Positions 25,108 to 33,578 of a stretch of 64,000 nucleotides of DNA are shown here, in pieces. Each line of letters opens with the position of its first letter. Positions within the stretch are counted from its first letter, which is position 1. The stretch spans positions 558,001 through 622,000 of the forward strand of contig NZ_JBBNAC010000001.1 of NCBI RefSeq assembly GCF_037996825.1, in the 5' to 3' direction. A program made the position numbers and the translations under genes. The DNA is from Bdellovibrio sp. BCCA. Lineage in GTDB: Bacteria; Bdellovibrionota; Bdellovibrionia; Bdellovibrionales; Bdellovibrionaceae. The notes beneath the pieces were generated by a model. The model saw only the letters and a list, made by a program, of their open reading frames with translations, searched no databases and had not been told where the DNA came from.

Positions 25108-25150
25108 GGCGAGTTCAGCAAAAGAGTCAAACTGACGGGCTGAACTTGCC
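25108..25150. other. 12-bp stem hairpin between chaperone and TPR gene
   Basis: GGCGAGTTCAGC (25108-25119) pairs with GCTGAACTTGCC (25139-25150) with one mismatch around 19 bases. No T-run follows, so it may be an RNA-stabilising or regulatory hairpin at the end of the fliD-fliS transcript, just before the sigma-54 promoter. Confidence 0.5.
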
Positions 25151-25179
25151 TCAGATTCAATAAAACACAAAAAGACCCA

Positions 25180-25196
25180 TTGGCATCTGTGTTGCT
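25180..25196 (+). promoter_or_regulatory. sigma-54 (RpoN) promoter
   Basis: TTGGCATCTGTGTTGCT has the invariant GG (25182-25183) and GC (25194-25195) separated by exactly ten bases, with TTGGCA and TTGCT boxes matching the -24/-12 consensus. Transcription would start near 25207, about 21 bases before the TPR gene, giving the glycosyltransferase block its own enhancer-dependent control. Confidence 0.8.
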
Positions 25197-25227
25197 CCTA
25201 TAGAAATTTCGAGGGAGACAAATTCAG

Positions 25228-26292
25228 ATGTTGGAAAATCAGATCGTTCAAAAGTCCAGTGATATTTCTGGAATCAATTCAAATGCCGAAGCTCATAATG
25301 TTGACGCTCAAAATGAAGTGACCGGCAGAGTTTACTTCGACCCGCAACAAGCGATCGCCGAATTCGAGGCAGAATCTCAAACGGAAAAAGAAGTCTCTAT
25401 TACTGATGCGCGTGTAGCGACGTTCATCAAAAATGCCCGCGTGCTTATGAAGCATAAAGAAATTCCGTTGGCGATGAGCCTTCTCCGTCAAGCGAGCAAT
25501 TTTGATTCGCGCAATCCTGTGACATTGGATTTATTGGCAACGTGCTTAGAACGCTCTTCTCGTGTTCAAGAGGCATTGATCGCGCGCAAAACTTTGATTG
25601 AAGTCGATTACGGTTTTGAAAGTCTTTATAAGTACGCAACGTCTTTATATAAGCTGGGGCGCGATCAAGAAGCTTTGGATAAATACTATGAAGCGTTGGC
25701 CGTGATCACGGAAGAAAACGATCAGCTTTTCGAAGTTTATAAGAACATGGGAAATATCTTCGTTCGCCAGGGCGATTTTGACGGTGCTGAAGAGTACTAC
25801 AATAAAGCTTACACAATGAATTCGCAATCCGACGTGCTTCTTGTGAACTTCGGTACTTTGGAAGTTCAACGCAACGATTTCGACAAGTCTCTTTTCTGCT
25901 TCCGCAAAGCTGTTGAGATCAATTCCAACAACGACAAAGCGTGGGTGGGGCTTGCCATGGTTCACAACCAGTTTGGTGACAACGAACTGGCGTGGGCAAA
26001 TATCGAAACGGCAATTGATATCAATCCGCAAAATAGAACAGCGGTTCATTTGGCAGCCAACTGGGGATTGCGTGATGGAAAAATTCAAAAAGCCATCGAG
26101 GCATTGCAATCTTATCTGGCGTCAGTTGAAGAAGACGAAGATATGTCTTTGGTTTTAATCAATCTGTTCTGTACAGCGGGGCAAGTTGATAAGGCTCTCC
26201 TTGAAATGGAAAGAGTTCTTTTGTGGAACCCGAATCACACCGAAGTTCGTAATCTCAAAAAGAAAATCCTTCAATCACAAAAGGCTGCTTAA
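25228..26292 (+). CDS. TPR-repeat protein in flagellar/glycosylation block
   Basis: The 354-residue protein has no signal peptide. From about residue 75 it is made of tetratricopeptide repeats (EVYKNMGNIFVRQGDFDGAEEYYNKAY and VLLVNFGTLEVQRNDFDKSLFCFRKAVE among others). TPR proteins next to glycosyltransferases often recruit acceptor proteins. Here a sigma-54 promoter stands immediately upstream, so the gene heads its own transcript. AGGGAGA serves as ribosome binding site. Confidence 0.85.
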   Translation: MLENQIVQKSSDISGINSNAEAHNVDAQNEVTGRVYFDPQQAIAEFEAESQTEKEVSITDARVATFIKNARVLMKHKEIPLAMSLLRQASNFDSRNPVTLDLLATCLERSSRVQEALIARKTLIEVDYGFESLYKYATSLYKLGRDQEALDKYYEALAVITEENDQLFEVYKNMGNIFVRQGDFDGAEEYYNKAYTMNSQSDVLLVNFGTLEVQRNDFDKSLFCFRKAVEINSNNDKAWVGLAMVHNQFGDNELAWANIETAIDINPQNRTAVHLAANWGLRDGKIQKAIEALQSYLASVEEDEDMSLVLINLFCTAGQVDKALLEMERVLLWNPNHTEVRNLKKKILQSQKAA

Positions 26293-26295
26293 CTT

Positions 26296-26907
26296 ATGTC
26301 GATGGTCACTTTTTCTGAAAATCACGAATCGTCTTTAATTGCTTTTGAAGCAGGTCAATCTTTGGCTTCTTTGCGTGATCCGCGCGGAGAAGGATTGAAA
26401 TGGGTTTACTCTTTGGGAGTTATCCCGGCTTCCAACGTTGTTGTGGTGGGATTGGGTTCTGGATTTCATATTGCCGCTTTAGCGGATGTAGATCCCAATC
26501 TTAAAATCACAGTCGTGGAATCCAGAGAATCTTTGCTTCCCGTTTTTCGTTCGCAATTTCCGGAACTTGCCGACCGTGTTGAAGTCGTCATTGTGCAACA
26601 GGGACAAGATATCTTCAAAACAGATCTTTTTCAGGAAGTATTAGAACAAAGGTCTTATGTGCTTTCATTCCGTGAATGCTGGGGAGAGCAAGTGAATTTC
26701 TTCTCGGAGATTTTTGCTCACCTTACGGGTCGTACGACAGAATCGGTCAAATACCACTTTGAAGAGTTCGGTATCAATATGAAGGCTTTATATCTTCAGC
26801 AAAACAAGATGCTTTCTATTAAAGATGTTTTGCCTGTTGTAGAAGCATCGGTGATGCCAGAAAATAAAAAACAAATTTTCCGCGTTCTTGGGGAATTGGT
26901 GAAGTAA
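26296..26907 (+). CDS. Rossmann-type protein resembling the N-terminal domain of MAF flagellin glycosyltransferases
   Basis: The core is NVVVVGLGSGFHIAALADVDPNLKITVVESR, a GxGxG-H Rossmann motif, in a 203-residue protein. This resembles the N-terminal part of motility accessory factors (DUF115 family), which transfer nonulosonic acids to flagellin, but the larger catalytic part is absent. A methyltransferase-like fold is an alternative reading. It begins four bases after the TPR stop and shares one base with the first GT9 gene (TAATG), so it is strongly coupled to both. Confidence 0.55.
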   Translation: MSMVTFSENHESSLIAFEAGQSLASLRDPRGEGLKWVYSLGVIPASNVVVVGLGSGFHIAALADVDPNLKITVVESRESLLPVFRSQFPELADRVEVVIVQQGQDIFKTDLFQEVLEQRSYVLSFRECWGEQVNFFSEIFAHLTGRTTESVKYHFEEFGINMKALYLQQNKMLSIKDVLPVVEASVMPENKKQIFRVLGELVK

Positions 26908-28502
26908 TGAAAATTCTTGCCGTCTCATTGCTAAGATTGGGTGATATTATTCAGCAGGTTCCTTTACTAAAGGGCCTTCGCGAAAAAAATCCGCAAGCGG
27001 AAATTCATCTATTGCTCAATCGTCAATTTGCAAATGTCGAGCGCATCTTGGAAGGTGTCGTAGATAAGTACATCTTCTTTGACCGTGAGGCTTTGCAAAA
27101 AGGAATGGGAGAAGCTTCTTACAATATTCTGTGGTCTTACACTCAGGTGGAAAACTTGGTACAGGGACTCAACCAAGAAGCTTACGATACGGCGATCAAC
27201 CTCACTCACAATAAACTGAGTGCATATCTTATCGGAGCTTTGAATATTGCCGATAAGCGAGGCCTTTACCAAGAGGACGGACGCTTTAAAGGACTTTCAA
27301 ATCGTTGGATTCGTTATTTCAACGACCGTTTTTCCGGAAATCAAAAATCTTTATTTCATTACGTTGAACTTTTGGGAAATGCTTTTGATATTCCGGTGGG
27401 TCCTGCTACAGCCTTGGTGTCTCAAGGCTCCGGCTCTGCAACCCGCCGGTCCAAATTGGTTCTTTTGCAATGCCTTACCAGTGATAAGAAAAAGAACTGG
27501 GGCTTAGAAAAGTTTTTTCAGCTCAAACGCACAATTGAAATTTCATTGGTGGACTACGAGGTTCTGGTTTTAGGAGCTTCGTTTGAAAGGGACTCCTTAT
27601 TGAAAGTTTTCTCTGAAAAAGATCTTTTGATCTGTGATCTTTTTGAAGCACGCAAACATTTGCAAAATGCAGCGTTGCTCGTCAGTGGTGACACAAGCAT
27701 CAAACACATGGCGGCGCAAGCGGGGACCCCGATTGTAGAAATCGCTATTGGTAGCAGCGATCCCACGAAGACGGCTGCCTTTTCAACACAATCTGTTGTC
27801 CTAAAGACGGCGGCACCGTGTGCTCCTTGCAATCACTCACAGGATTGTTCGCAAAGCAGTCACATCTGCGCGGATGACGTCACCGTTGAACAAGTCTTTG
27901 GAGCTGTCTGGGATCAATTAAGCGGTGAAAAAATCGCTGAACGCAATTTCCATCATCAAATGGAAAGAGCGGTTTGGAGTCTTTTCTTAGATAAAAACAA
28001 CAGCGCGGTGGAGCCGTTTTACGGTGAAGCTGCAGCAAATCTTCTAGAAAAAGTGTCAATCAACTCTTTGCAGGAAAACTCGGCAGTTTGGAACGCAAAG
28101 ACGTCGTTGTACCGTTCGTGGTTAGCAAAGGCCACAGCGGCTTTGCCGGCTCGTGAAGTTTTGGCAACACACAGGACCTTTCAGTCCTCAGACATTGCCG
28201 AAATGATTCTTTGTGCCCAAGATATTCTCAAATCTAAAATGGACGACGCTGGTTACTTCCAATCCTTTGTGGAAGCCCTGCTTTCTCGTTTTAGTCAACC
28301 GGTGCAAATCTATGACCGTGTTCATGCAGCTTTGCAAGAGGTTGAAGAGTTACTAACGATTCGTGAAAATTTCACTCATCATTTGCAAACACTCTCCACG
28401 GAAGGAGCTTACTATGCAAAAGGAATTGGACAATTACCTATCAGTGGCTTTGAAGAGGCTGGAAAAAGCGTACAACGAAATCTTGAAGACGCAGAGTTAT
28501 AA
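26907..28502 (+). CDS. GT9 (heptosyltransferase-type) glycosyltransferase with long C-terminal extension
   Basis: The N-terminal MKILAVSLLRLGDIIQQVPLLKGLREKNPQAE and the later LVSGDTSIKHMAAQAGTPIVEI are the two GT9 signatures. CAPCNHSQDCSQSSHIC is the cysteine segment found in many heptosyltransferases. The first 340 residues cover a full GT9 enzyme. About 190 additional helical residues follow and are not part of the usual family. Placement in the flagellar block suggests that it glycosylates flagellin or another flagellar/sheath component rather than LPS core. The last 89 bases overlap a small gene in another frame. Confidence 0.8.
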   Translation: MKILAVSLLRLGDIIQQVPLLKGLREKNPQAEIHLLLNRQFANVERILEGVVDKYIFFDREALQKGMGEASYNILWSYTQVENLVQGLNQEAYDTAINLTHNKLSAYLIGALNIADKRGLYQEDGRFKGLSNRWIRYFNDRFSGNQKSLFHYVELLGNAFDIPVGPATALVSQGSGSATRRSKLVLLQCLTSDKKKNWGLEKFFQLKRTIEISLVDYEVLVLGASFERDSLLKVFSEKDLLICDLFEARKHLQNAALLVSGDTSIKHMAAQAGTPIVEIAIGSSDPTKTAAFSTQSVVLKTAAPCAPCNHSQDCSQSSHICADDVTVEQVFGAVWDQLSGEKIAERNFHHQMERAVWSLFLDKNNSAVEPFYGEAAANLLEKVSINSLQENSAVWNAKTSLYRSWLAKATAALPAREVLATHRTFQSSDIAEMILCAQDILKSKMDDAGYFQSFVEALLSRFSQPVQIYDRVHAALQEVEELLTIRENFTHHLQTLSTEGAYYAKGIGQLPISGFEEAGKSVQRNLEDAEL

Positions 28503-28587
28503 TCAAGAAGCCGAGAGAGTGCAGCTTTTAAAAGAACTCGTAAAGGAACAAGTGAAGAATGAAAATTCTAGTAATACAACTCGCTAG
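28414..28587 (+). CDS. small overlapping gene bridging two glycosyltransferase genes
   Basis: A 57-residue helical, charged protein (MQKELDNYLSVALKRLEKAYNEI ...) begins at an ATG with a strong GGAAGGAG ribosome binding site at 28399-28406, inside the end of the first GT9 gene. It ends 29 bases inside the second one. The three genes use three different frames. The helical pattern resembles small FlgN/FliT-like or adaptor proteins, but no family is certain. The ribosome binding site and coupling argue that it is expressed. Confidence 0.55.
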   Translation: MQKELDNYLSVALKRLEKAYNEILKTQSYNQEAERVQLLKELVKEQVKNENSSNTTR

Positions 28588-30019
28588 ACTTGGCGATATT
28601 TACATGACTTGGCCTGCGTTGCGCGCTCTTCGCCGCACGCATCCGAATGCCGAAATTCATTTCCTGACACGTCCTCGCTTCGAAGGCGCTGTTGAGGGGT
28701 TGACCGCTATTGACTGTCATAAGTCGTTGCCAGTGAGCACGATCTTAGCTCCTCTTGTGCAAGAAGATGCTGATATCGATACTTCTTTGGAAAGATTAAA
28801 CGGTGTCATCGAAGATCTGCGTGCAGAAAACTATGATCACATCATCAATTTTACTTTTTCTCCGGTGTCGAGCTATCTGACCCATGCGATCAGTCAGCTG
28901 CACACGACAGTGACGGGATATTCTCGCTACAACGACGGCACTTTGTGTTTGCCTGATGAAGTGAGTTCTTATTTCTTTGCTCAAGTCGGAATTGGTAAAG
29001 CCAACCGCGTGCATTTGTCGGATGTCTTTGCTTCGATGTTAGATCTGCAATACACCGAAGAAGATTGGGCGGCTCCTCAGCTTGGCAATGCGGCGATCTC
29101 TTTGCCGGATTGTTATATGGCGGTGCATGTCGGTGCCAGTGAAAAGCACAAATCTTTAACTCCGCAAGCTTGGGGACGTGCGATTAATTATTTTGCGAAA
29201 CGCTATCAAGGTTTACCGGTCGTTTTGATTGGTGCTCCTAACGAAATCGCGTTGGCAAATGAAATTCAAAACGCAGCTCCGGATGCGCATTTCGTAAATC
29301 TTGTAGGACAAACGAAAATTTCTGAACTCTTTTCTGTCATTCAAGAGGCGGAAATTCTAGTGGGTTGTGATAGTGCTCCGATTCACATGGCTTCATTGAC
29401 GGATACTCCGACATTTAATCTGAGTATCGGAAATGTGAATTTCTGGGAGACGGGACCGAAAGCCACGCTTGGTTTTATCTATCGTATTGAAGATGAAACA
29501 AAATTGGTTCCTGAGCGTCTAGGCGAAATTTTAGCTATGTTGCTAGAAGGACAAGTGGCTCCCGAGCTTATCAATCGTAAAGGGGGTCTTGTCAGCTATG
29601 AAAGACCGGACACGGTTCTTGAGCGTTTTCAGTGGGACCTGGTGCAGGCTCTTTATTTGGGCGGCGCTTATCCCATGGCCGAAAGAATGGAAATTATTCA
29701 AGGAGCTATCCAGCTTCAGGACATCAATGCCTTTGCAATGGAGCAAATTGCTCTTGTACCTGAGAAAGGTTTGCAAATTATTGGGCCTTTATTGGATCGT
29801 GCGGAAGAAGTTATTCAAAATATTAGCCAGATGGTGCCCGAATTGAGTCCTCTTATTAGCTGGTATCAAGCGGAGAAAGTCCGCATTGGTCCAGGGACTT
29901 TAGAGGAAATCTGTACCGCTGCTTTGAATGTTCATGATCGTTGGGCTCGCCATTTGGAAGTCTACATTCCTCACGAAGCTCTTATGCAGGAAGAAGAGGG
30001 TGTCGATGGAACGCTTTAA
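28559..30019 (+). CDS. second GT9 glycosyltransferase with C-terminal extension
   Basis: MKILVIQLARLGDIYMTWPALRALRRTHPNAEIHFL and the NVGCDS-like segment ILVGCDSAPIHMASLTDTPTF are GT9 donor-binding signatures, and CYMAVHVGASEKHKSLTPQAW is the central motif. As in its neighbour, roughly 150 C-terminal helical residues exceed the family's usual 320-350. The acceptor is unknown; tandem GT9 genes behind a TPR protein point to stepwise addition of sugars to a flagellar protein. The stop overlaps the next gene by 14 bases. Confidence 0.8.
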   Translation: MKILVIQLARLGDIYMTWPALRALRRTHPNAEIHFLTRPRFEGAVEGLTAIDCHKSLPVSTILAPLVQEDADIDTSLERLNGVIEDLRAENYDHIINFTFSPVSSYLTHAISQLHTTVTGYSRYNDGTLCLPDEVSSYFFAQVGIGKANRVHLSDVFASMLDLQYTEEDWAAPQLGNAAISLPDCYMAVHVGASEKHKSLTPQAWGRAINYFAKRYQGLPVVLIGAPNEIALANEIQNAAPDAHFVNLVGQTKISELFSVIQEAEILVGCDSAPIHMASLTDTPTFNLSIGNVNFWETGPKATLGFIYRIEDETKLVPERLGEILAMLLEGQVAPELINRKGGLVSYERPDTVLERFQWDLVQALYLGGAYPMAERMEIIQGAIQLQDINAFAMEQIALVPEKGLQIIGPLLDRAEEVIQNISQMVPELSPLISWYQAEKVRIGPGTLEEICTAALNVHDRWARHLEVYIPHEALMQEEEGVDGTL

Positions 30020-30689
30020 AGTATCAGGTCAGGAACTTCGCAATTTTTATAAAGAGAACGTAGCATTGGGCCGTGTGTTCAGTGATATCGAACAGGATTT
30101 GCGTTCAACAAACCAAGTGGTGTGCCGTTACGTCATCAATGGTTTGGAAATCGCCGAGTCTGACGAAGCTCGTTTTTCGACTGTGACCTTGGCGGAAATT
30201 GAAACGCTGGAATACCTTACGGAAAACAGCCGTGACATCACAGCCATTGTTTTAAAAGGTTGGATCGAAGCATTGCCGGAGCTGATCGAGAGCACCGAAC
30301 ATTTGGCGCAAAGAATGCGCGCTCAAGGTTTGAGCGGTCTTTTAAAACCGATTCACGATCTTGTGCAAAACTGTGAGTTCCTTATCGACAGCACAATGAC
30401 GATTAAGGCCACCATGGGCGATCAATTCTTGGTCGCTAGTCCAGTGAACTGGTTCAAGGCCGAAGAAGAGAGCAAAAAAACTGTGACCGAGGCTTTGCGC
30501 GCCTTGGAAAACAAGGATTTTGTTCTTTTAGCGGATGTCCTAGAGTATGATTTGAACAATGTTCTGCAAATGTGGTTAGATCATTTGCGGGTGTTGGAGA
30601 AGTCACTTCATGGGGAATACGCAGGGTCTCATATCGATTCCGAACAAACTGGATCCCATTCTATGGGTCGGAAACGTATCGCCAATTAG
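30006..30689 (+). CDS. helical cytoplasmic protein of unknown function, end of glycosyltransferase block
   Basis: The 227-residue, mostly alpha-helical protein has no signal peptide or membrane segment. The ATG at 30006 is inside the end of the second GT9 gene, with AAGAGGG upstream; a longer upstream frame is only overlap. I do not recognise a domain. It is translationally coupled to the glycosyltransferase, so it probably serves the same pathway or its regulation. It is followed by two hairpins and overlapped by the kinase gene for 80 bases. Confidence 0.65.
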   Translation: MERFKVSGQELRNFYKENVALGRVFSDIEQDLRSTNQVVCRYVINGLEIAESDEARFSTVTLAEIETLEYLTENSRDITAIVLKGWIEALPELIESTEHLAQRMRAQGLSGLLKPIHDLVQNCEFLIDSTMTIKATMGDQFLVASPVNWFKAEEESKKTVTEALRALENKDFVLLADVLEYDLNNVLQMWLDHLRVLEKSLHGEYAGSHIDSEQTGSHSMGRKRIAN

Positions 30690-32646
30690 ACTTCCGCATT
30701 TCTTCCCGTTTCAAAAGCGGGAAGTGGAAATTATTTTTAGGGCCTCGTGCGAAGAGGCCCTTTTGCTTTTAAAAACCCAGAAATTTTCCTCGATCTTAGT
30801 CCAGGACATTGGTGTGGGCGAAGGTTTGGAATTTTTAGTCCAAGCTCGTCTGTATCAACCTATGGCTCCCAGAATTTTAATTGCCGCTGATCTCACAGAA
30901 CAAGAGGTGCGTGAGGGGATCAATAAAGCGCAGGTGTTCCGATTTATGCGCTGGCCTTTGAGTGAAAGAGAAGTATGGACACAGCTTGAAAATGCTTTGC
31001 AAAAGCATTCCACGTACTTGTCTCGTTCATTGCTTTTGAGAGAATCTTCGTATCAAAACAAACAGCTTGAAGCGTTGACCAATTCTCTTGAAGGAATGGT
31101 GGAAGAGCGCACGCAGTACATCGAGATGTCTCACCGTGAAGAAAGTGAAAAGCTCAATCGCGAAAGACAGCTTATTCGTTTTATTAAAGATCTCGCGACG
31201 CAAACTTCTTTTGAAGACATCTTGGGAATTTTAAGAAAAGAGTTGCGCAAGTTTCATAAAATGGGTGATCCGATCCTGGCGTATCGTTTGGGCGGTGGGA
31301 AGACTTTCTTTTTGAGTTTTCAGTTGGGGCATTTTACGCAGACTGAAACTATGACTCATTTCGAGTTTCCAAAAGCGGCGCAAGTTCCCAGTGCAGAGCT
31401 TGTGAGATACTTTGCCAATCATTTCGGCCGTCCTTTTATTAAAGCTTATGTTGTTCCGATGGAACTTCGTCTGACCAGTCACTTCGTTGGTGGCGAAGGT
31501 GAAGCCATTTTGTGTATTGAAAACTCCCTTTCCGATAAAGAGATGGGACCGTTTATCGATTTTATGGCAGACCGTATGCGCCCGCTCAGCATGGCTTTAG
31601 ACCGTGTGCTTTTAGAGAATCAGCTTTCCAGTTTTTCATATCGGTGGGAAAAAACATTCGATGGTATGCGCGATCCCATTGCGATTGTGGATGTGGAATA
31701 CAACGTGGTGCGCGCCAATCGCAAATTCACGGATAAGTTTTTGCAACATAAGTGTTACGAAAGTTTTGCGCATAAAAAATCAGTTTGCGAAGGATGTCCC
31801 GTGCCGCAAGCTTTGAAAGACGGTCGTCCACAAGCCGGGCAAATTCAAGTCGACGGTCGCGTGTACCAGGTGCACAGCTATCCGGTTTTGCTTGATCACG
31901 GCAGTCGTCCCACGAATGTTGTGAATCAATATGTGGATATCACGCAGTCGCGCGAGCTTTATTTGCAAATGCTTCAAAGTGAAAAAATGGGCGCGATCGG
32001 AATGCTCGCAGGAAATATCGCCCATGAACTTAATAACCCTCTGACGGGGCTTCGCTCTTTAACGCAAGTTCTTTTGCAGGAATCTCCGAAAGAGGGCAAT
32101 TTGCACGCCGATCTTTTGGAAATTGAAAAGGCCACGGCACGTTCGCAAAGAATTATTAAAAATCTTCTCGATTTTTCAAAAGGGGAAGATCAGCCTTCGG
32201 AATACATCAGCGTTGATGAAGTGATCGAAAGAACTTTGCCGATGTTGAAATCGGCTTTGCGCCTGCACCGTTTGGAAGTGGATTTAGAAACTTTAGGCAG
32301 CAGTGTCTTCGTTGAGCCGCATCTATTACAACAAGTCGTGTTTAATCTGATTAACAATGCTTGTCAGGCAATGAAAGACCCAGGTCGTTTGCGTGTCGTG
32401 ACAAAAGCGGAATCAGGAAAAATTTTGATTGAGATTGAAGACACGGGACCGGGCATTCCGCTTGAGATTCAACGACGCATCTTTGAACCTTTCTTTACGA
32501 CAAAAAAAGAGGGACATGGAACGGGTCTTGGGTTAAGTATGTCTAAGTCCATCATTGAAAAATTCGGGGGCACCATCCAGTTTCGTAACGTGGAACCTCA
32601 TGGCAGTTGTTTCACCATCGTGCTCCCACAAAAGCGTCCGGAGTAA
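30610..32646 (+). CDS. soluble sensor histidine kinase with degenerate receiver and Cys-cluster PAS
   Basis: The N-terminal 20-130 region looks like a degenerate receiver (DPILWVG, SSILVQD, PRILIAAD, with RWP where KP is expected). A coiled coil follows (150-190), then a GAF-like region, a PAS domain at 345-450 with a cysteine set (C382, C393, C396 in SVCEGCPVP), HisKA with His472 in GNIAHELNNPLTGL, and a HATPase ending in GTGLGLSMSKSI. It has no membrane segment. The cysteine cluster could sense redox or metal. The receiver gene 4 bases downstream is its probable partner. Confidence 0.9.
   Translation: MGNTQGLISIPNKLDPILWVGNVSPIRLPHFFPFQKREVEIIFRASCEEALLLLKTQKFSSILVQDIGVGEGLEFLVQARLYQPMAPRILIAADLTEQEVREGINKAQVFRFMRWPLSEREVWTQLENALQKHSTYLSRSLLLRESSYQNKQLEALTNSLEGMVEERTQYIEMSHREESEKLNRERQLIRFIKDLATQTSFEDILGILRKELRKFHKMGDPILAYRLGGGKTFFLSFQLGHFTQTETMTHFEFPKAAQVPSAELVRYFANHFGRPFIKAYVVPMELRLTSHFVGGEGEAILCIENSLSDKEMGPFIDFMADRMRPLSMALDRVLLENQLSSFSYRWEKTFDGMRDPIAIVDVEYNVVRANRKFTDKFLQHKCYESFAHKKSVCEGCPVPQALKDGRPQAGQIQVDGRVYQVHSYPVLLDHGSRPTNVVNQYVDITQSRELYLQMLQSEKMGAIGMLAGNIAHELNNPLTGLRSLTQVLLQESPKEGNLHADLLEIEKATARSQRIIKNLLDFSKGEDQPSEYISVDEVIERTLPMLKSALRLHRLEVDLETLGSSVFVEPHLLQQVVFNLINNACQAMKDPGRLRVVTKAESGKILIEIEDTGPGIPLEIQRRIFEPFFTTKKEGHGTGLGLSMSKSIIEKFGGTIQFRNVEPHGSCFTIVLPQKRPE
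30702..30770 (+). terminator. two hairpins, the second with a T-tract, inside the kinase reading frame
   Basis: CTTCCCG/CGGGAAG (30702-30708, 30718-30724) begins 13 bases after the stop of the upstream gene. AGGGCCTC/GAGGCCCT (30739-30746, 30754-30761) is then followed by TTTTGCTTTT. This is a textbook intrinsic-terminator shape, yet it lies within codons of the kinase, so it may act as an attenuator between the glycosyltransferase block and the kinase-receiver pair. Confidence 0.5.
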
Positions 32647-32649
32647 GTT

Positions 32650-33003
32650 TTGAAAATTCTGATCGTTGATGATGAAGCTTTAGTTCGCCGCTCTTTAAGC
32701 CGTGCTTTAAAAAGCAAAGGCTATGATGTGATGGAAGCTGTGAATGGAACCGAAGGCTTGCAGTCCTGGAAAACATGGCATCCGGATTTGGTTTTTCTTG
32801 ACGTTTTGATGCCGGGCTTGACGGGACCTGAAGTGCTGAAAGAAATCGGCGCTGAAGGAAACGCGAAAGTGATTTTGATGTCAGCGTTTTCTGGAGAGCA
32901 CAATATGCAAACGGCTCAGCAGATGGGAGCCAACCTTTTTGTGCCGAAACCTTTTGAGGATATTTTCGCCATCGTAAAAATGGCTGAGGAATTGTTAGCA
33001 TGA
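32650..33003 (+). CDS. single-domain response regulator (receiver only)
   Basis: The 117-residue receiver starts at a TTG with GGAG upstream (32639-32642) and shows the acidic pair in IVDDEA, phospho-acceptor Asp51 in LVFLDVLMPG, and the conserved lysine in VPKPF. There is no output domain, so it acts through a protein contact or as a phosphorelay node, as CheY-type proteins do. It lies 4 bases after the kinase and overlaps rsmD by an ATGA. Control of motility is possible from context. Confidence 0.9.
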   Translation: MKILIVDDEALVRRSLSRALKSKGYDVMEAVNGTEGLQSWKTWHPDLVFLDVLMPGLTGPEVLKEIGAEGNAKVILMSAFSGEHNMQTAQQMGANLFVPKPFEDIFAIVKMAEELLA

Positions 33004-33578
33004 GAATTATCGCGGGCAAGTATCGTGGACATCAACTGGTGGCGTTTAAGGCGGATCATATTCGCCCGACCACAGACCGCGTGAAAGAAACGTTGTTTAA
33101 TAAAATTCAGTTTCATATCGAAGGGGCTAAAGTTGTCGATCTTTTTTGCGGCACAGGCAACTTAGGGATTGAAGCTCTTTCCAGGGATGCAACCTTTTGC
33201 ACTTTCGTGGAAAAAAATCCAAAGTCATTGACGATCACTCGTCAGAATTTGGAAAAGCTCAAGGTTCCCAGTGATCAGTATAAAATTATTAACATGGATG
33301 TGATTGCGTATTTGAAATCCTACAAGGGCGAAGCCTTTGATGTGATTTTAGCCGATCCTCCATTCACGGAAAAAATGGCTCACGCCGTAATGGAAGCTGC
33401 TAGTCAAAGCGAAGGTTTTGGCGCGCATACAATTATGGCAATCGAGTCTGAGAAAAAAGAACGCATGGAAGAGCGTTATGGCGCTTTGGTTCGTTATAGC
33501 CAAAAGGACTACGGGGACAAGTATCTGAATTTGTTCTGTCACGAAAGCGCTTTGGAGGAAGGCGAAAGCAATGAGTAA
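33000..33578 (+). CDS. rsmD: 16S rRNA (guanine966-N2)-methyltransferase RsmD
   Basis: The 192-residue protein has the RsmD opening MRIIAGKYRGH and RPTTDRVKETLFN, a SAM-binding VDLFCGTGNLGIEALSR motif and the catalytic DPPF motif. RsmD methylates G966 of 16S rRNA in the assembled 30S subunit. The start overlaps the receiver stop and the end overlaps coaD by eight bases. The rsmD-coaD order is common in bacteria. Confidence 0.95.
   Translation: MRIIAGKYRGHQLVAFKADHIRPTTDRVKETLFNKIQFHIEGAKVVDLFCGTGNLGIEALSRDATFCTFVEKNPKSLTITRQNLEKLKVPSDQYKIINMDVIAYLKSYKGEAFDVILADPPFTEKMAHAVMEAASQSEGFGAHTIMAIESEKKERMEERYGALVRYSQKDYGDKYLNLFCHESALEEGESNE

Noticed and set aside
27820-27880. Iron-finger motif of autotransporter heptosyltransferases in the first GT9
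   Set aside because: The cysteine set also occurs in ordinary LPS heptosyltransferases, so it cannot show a specific BAHT-type function.
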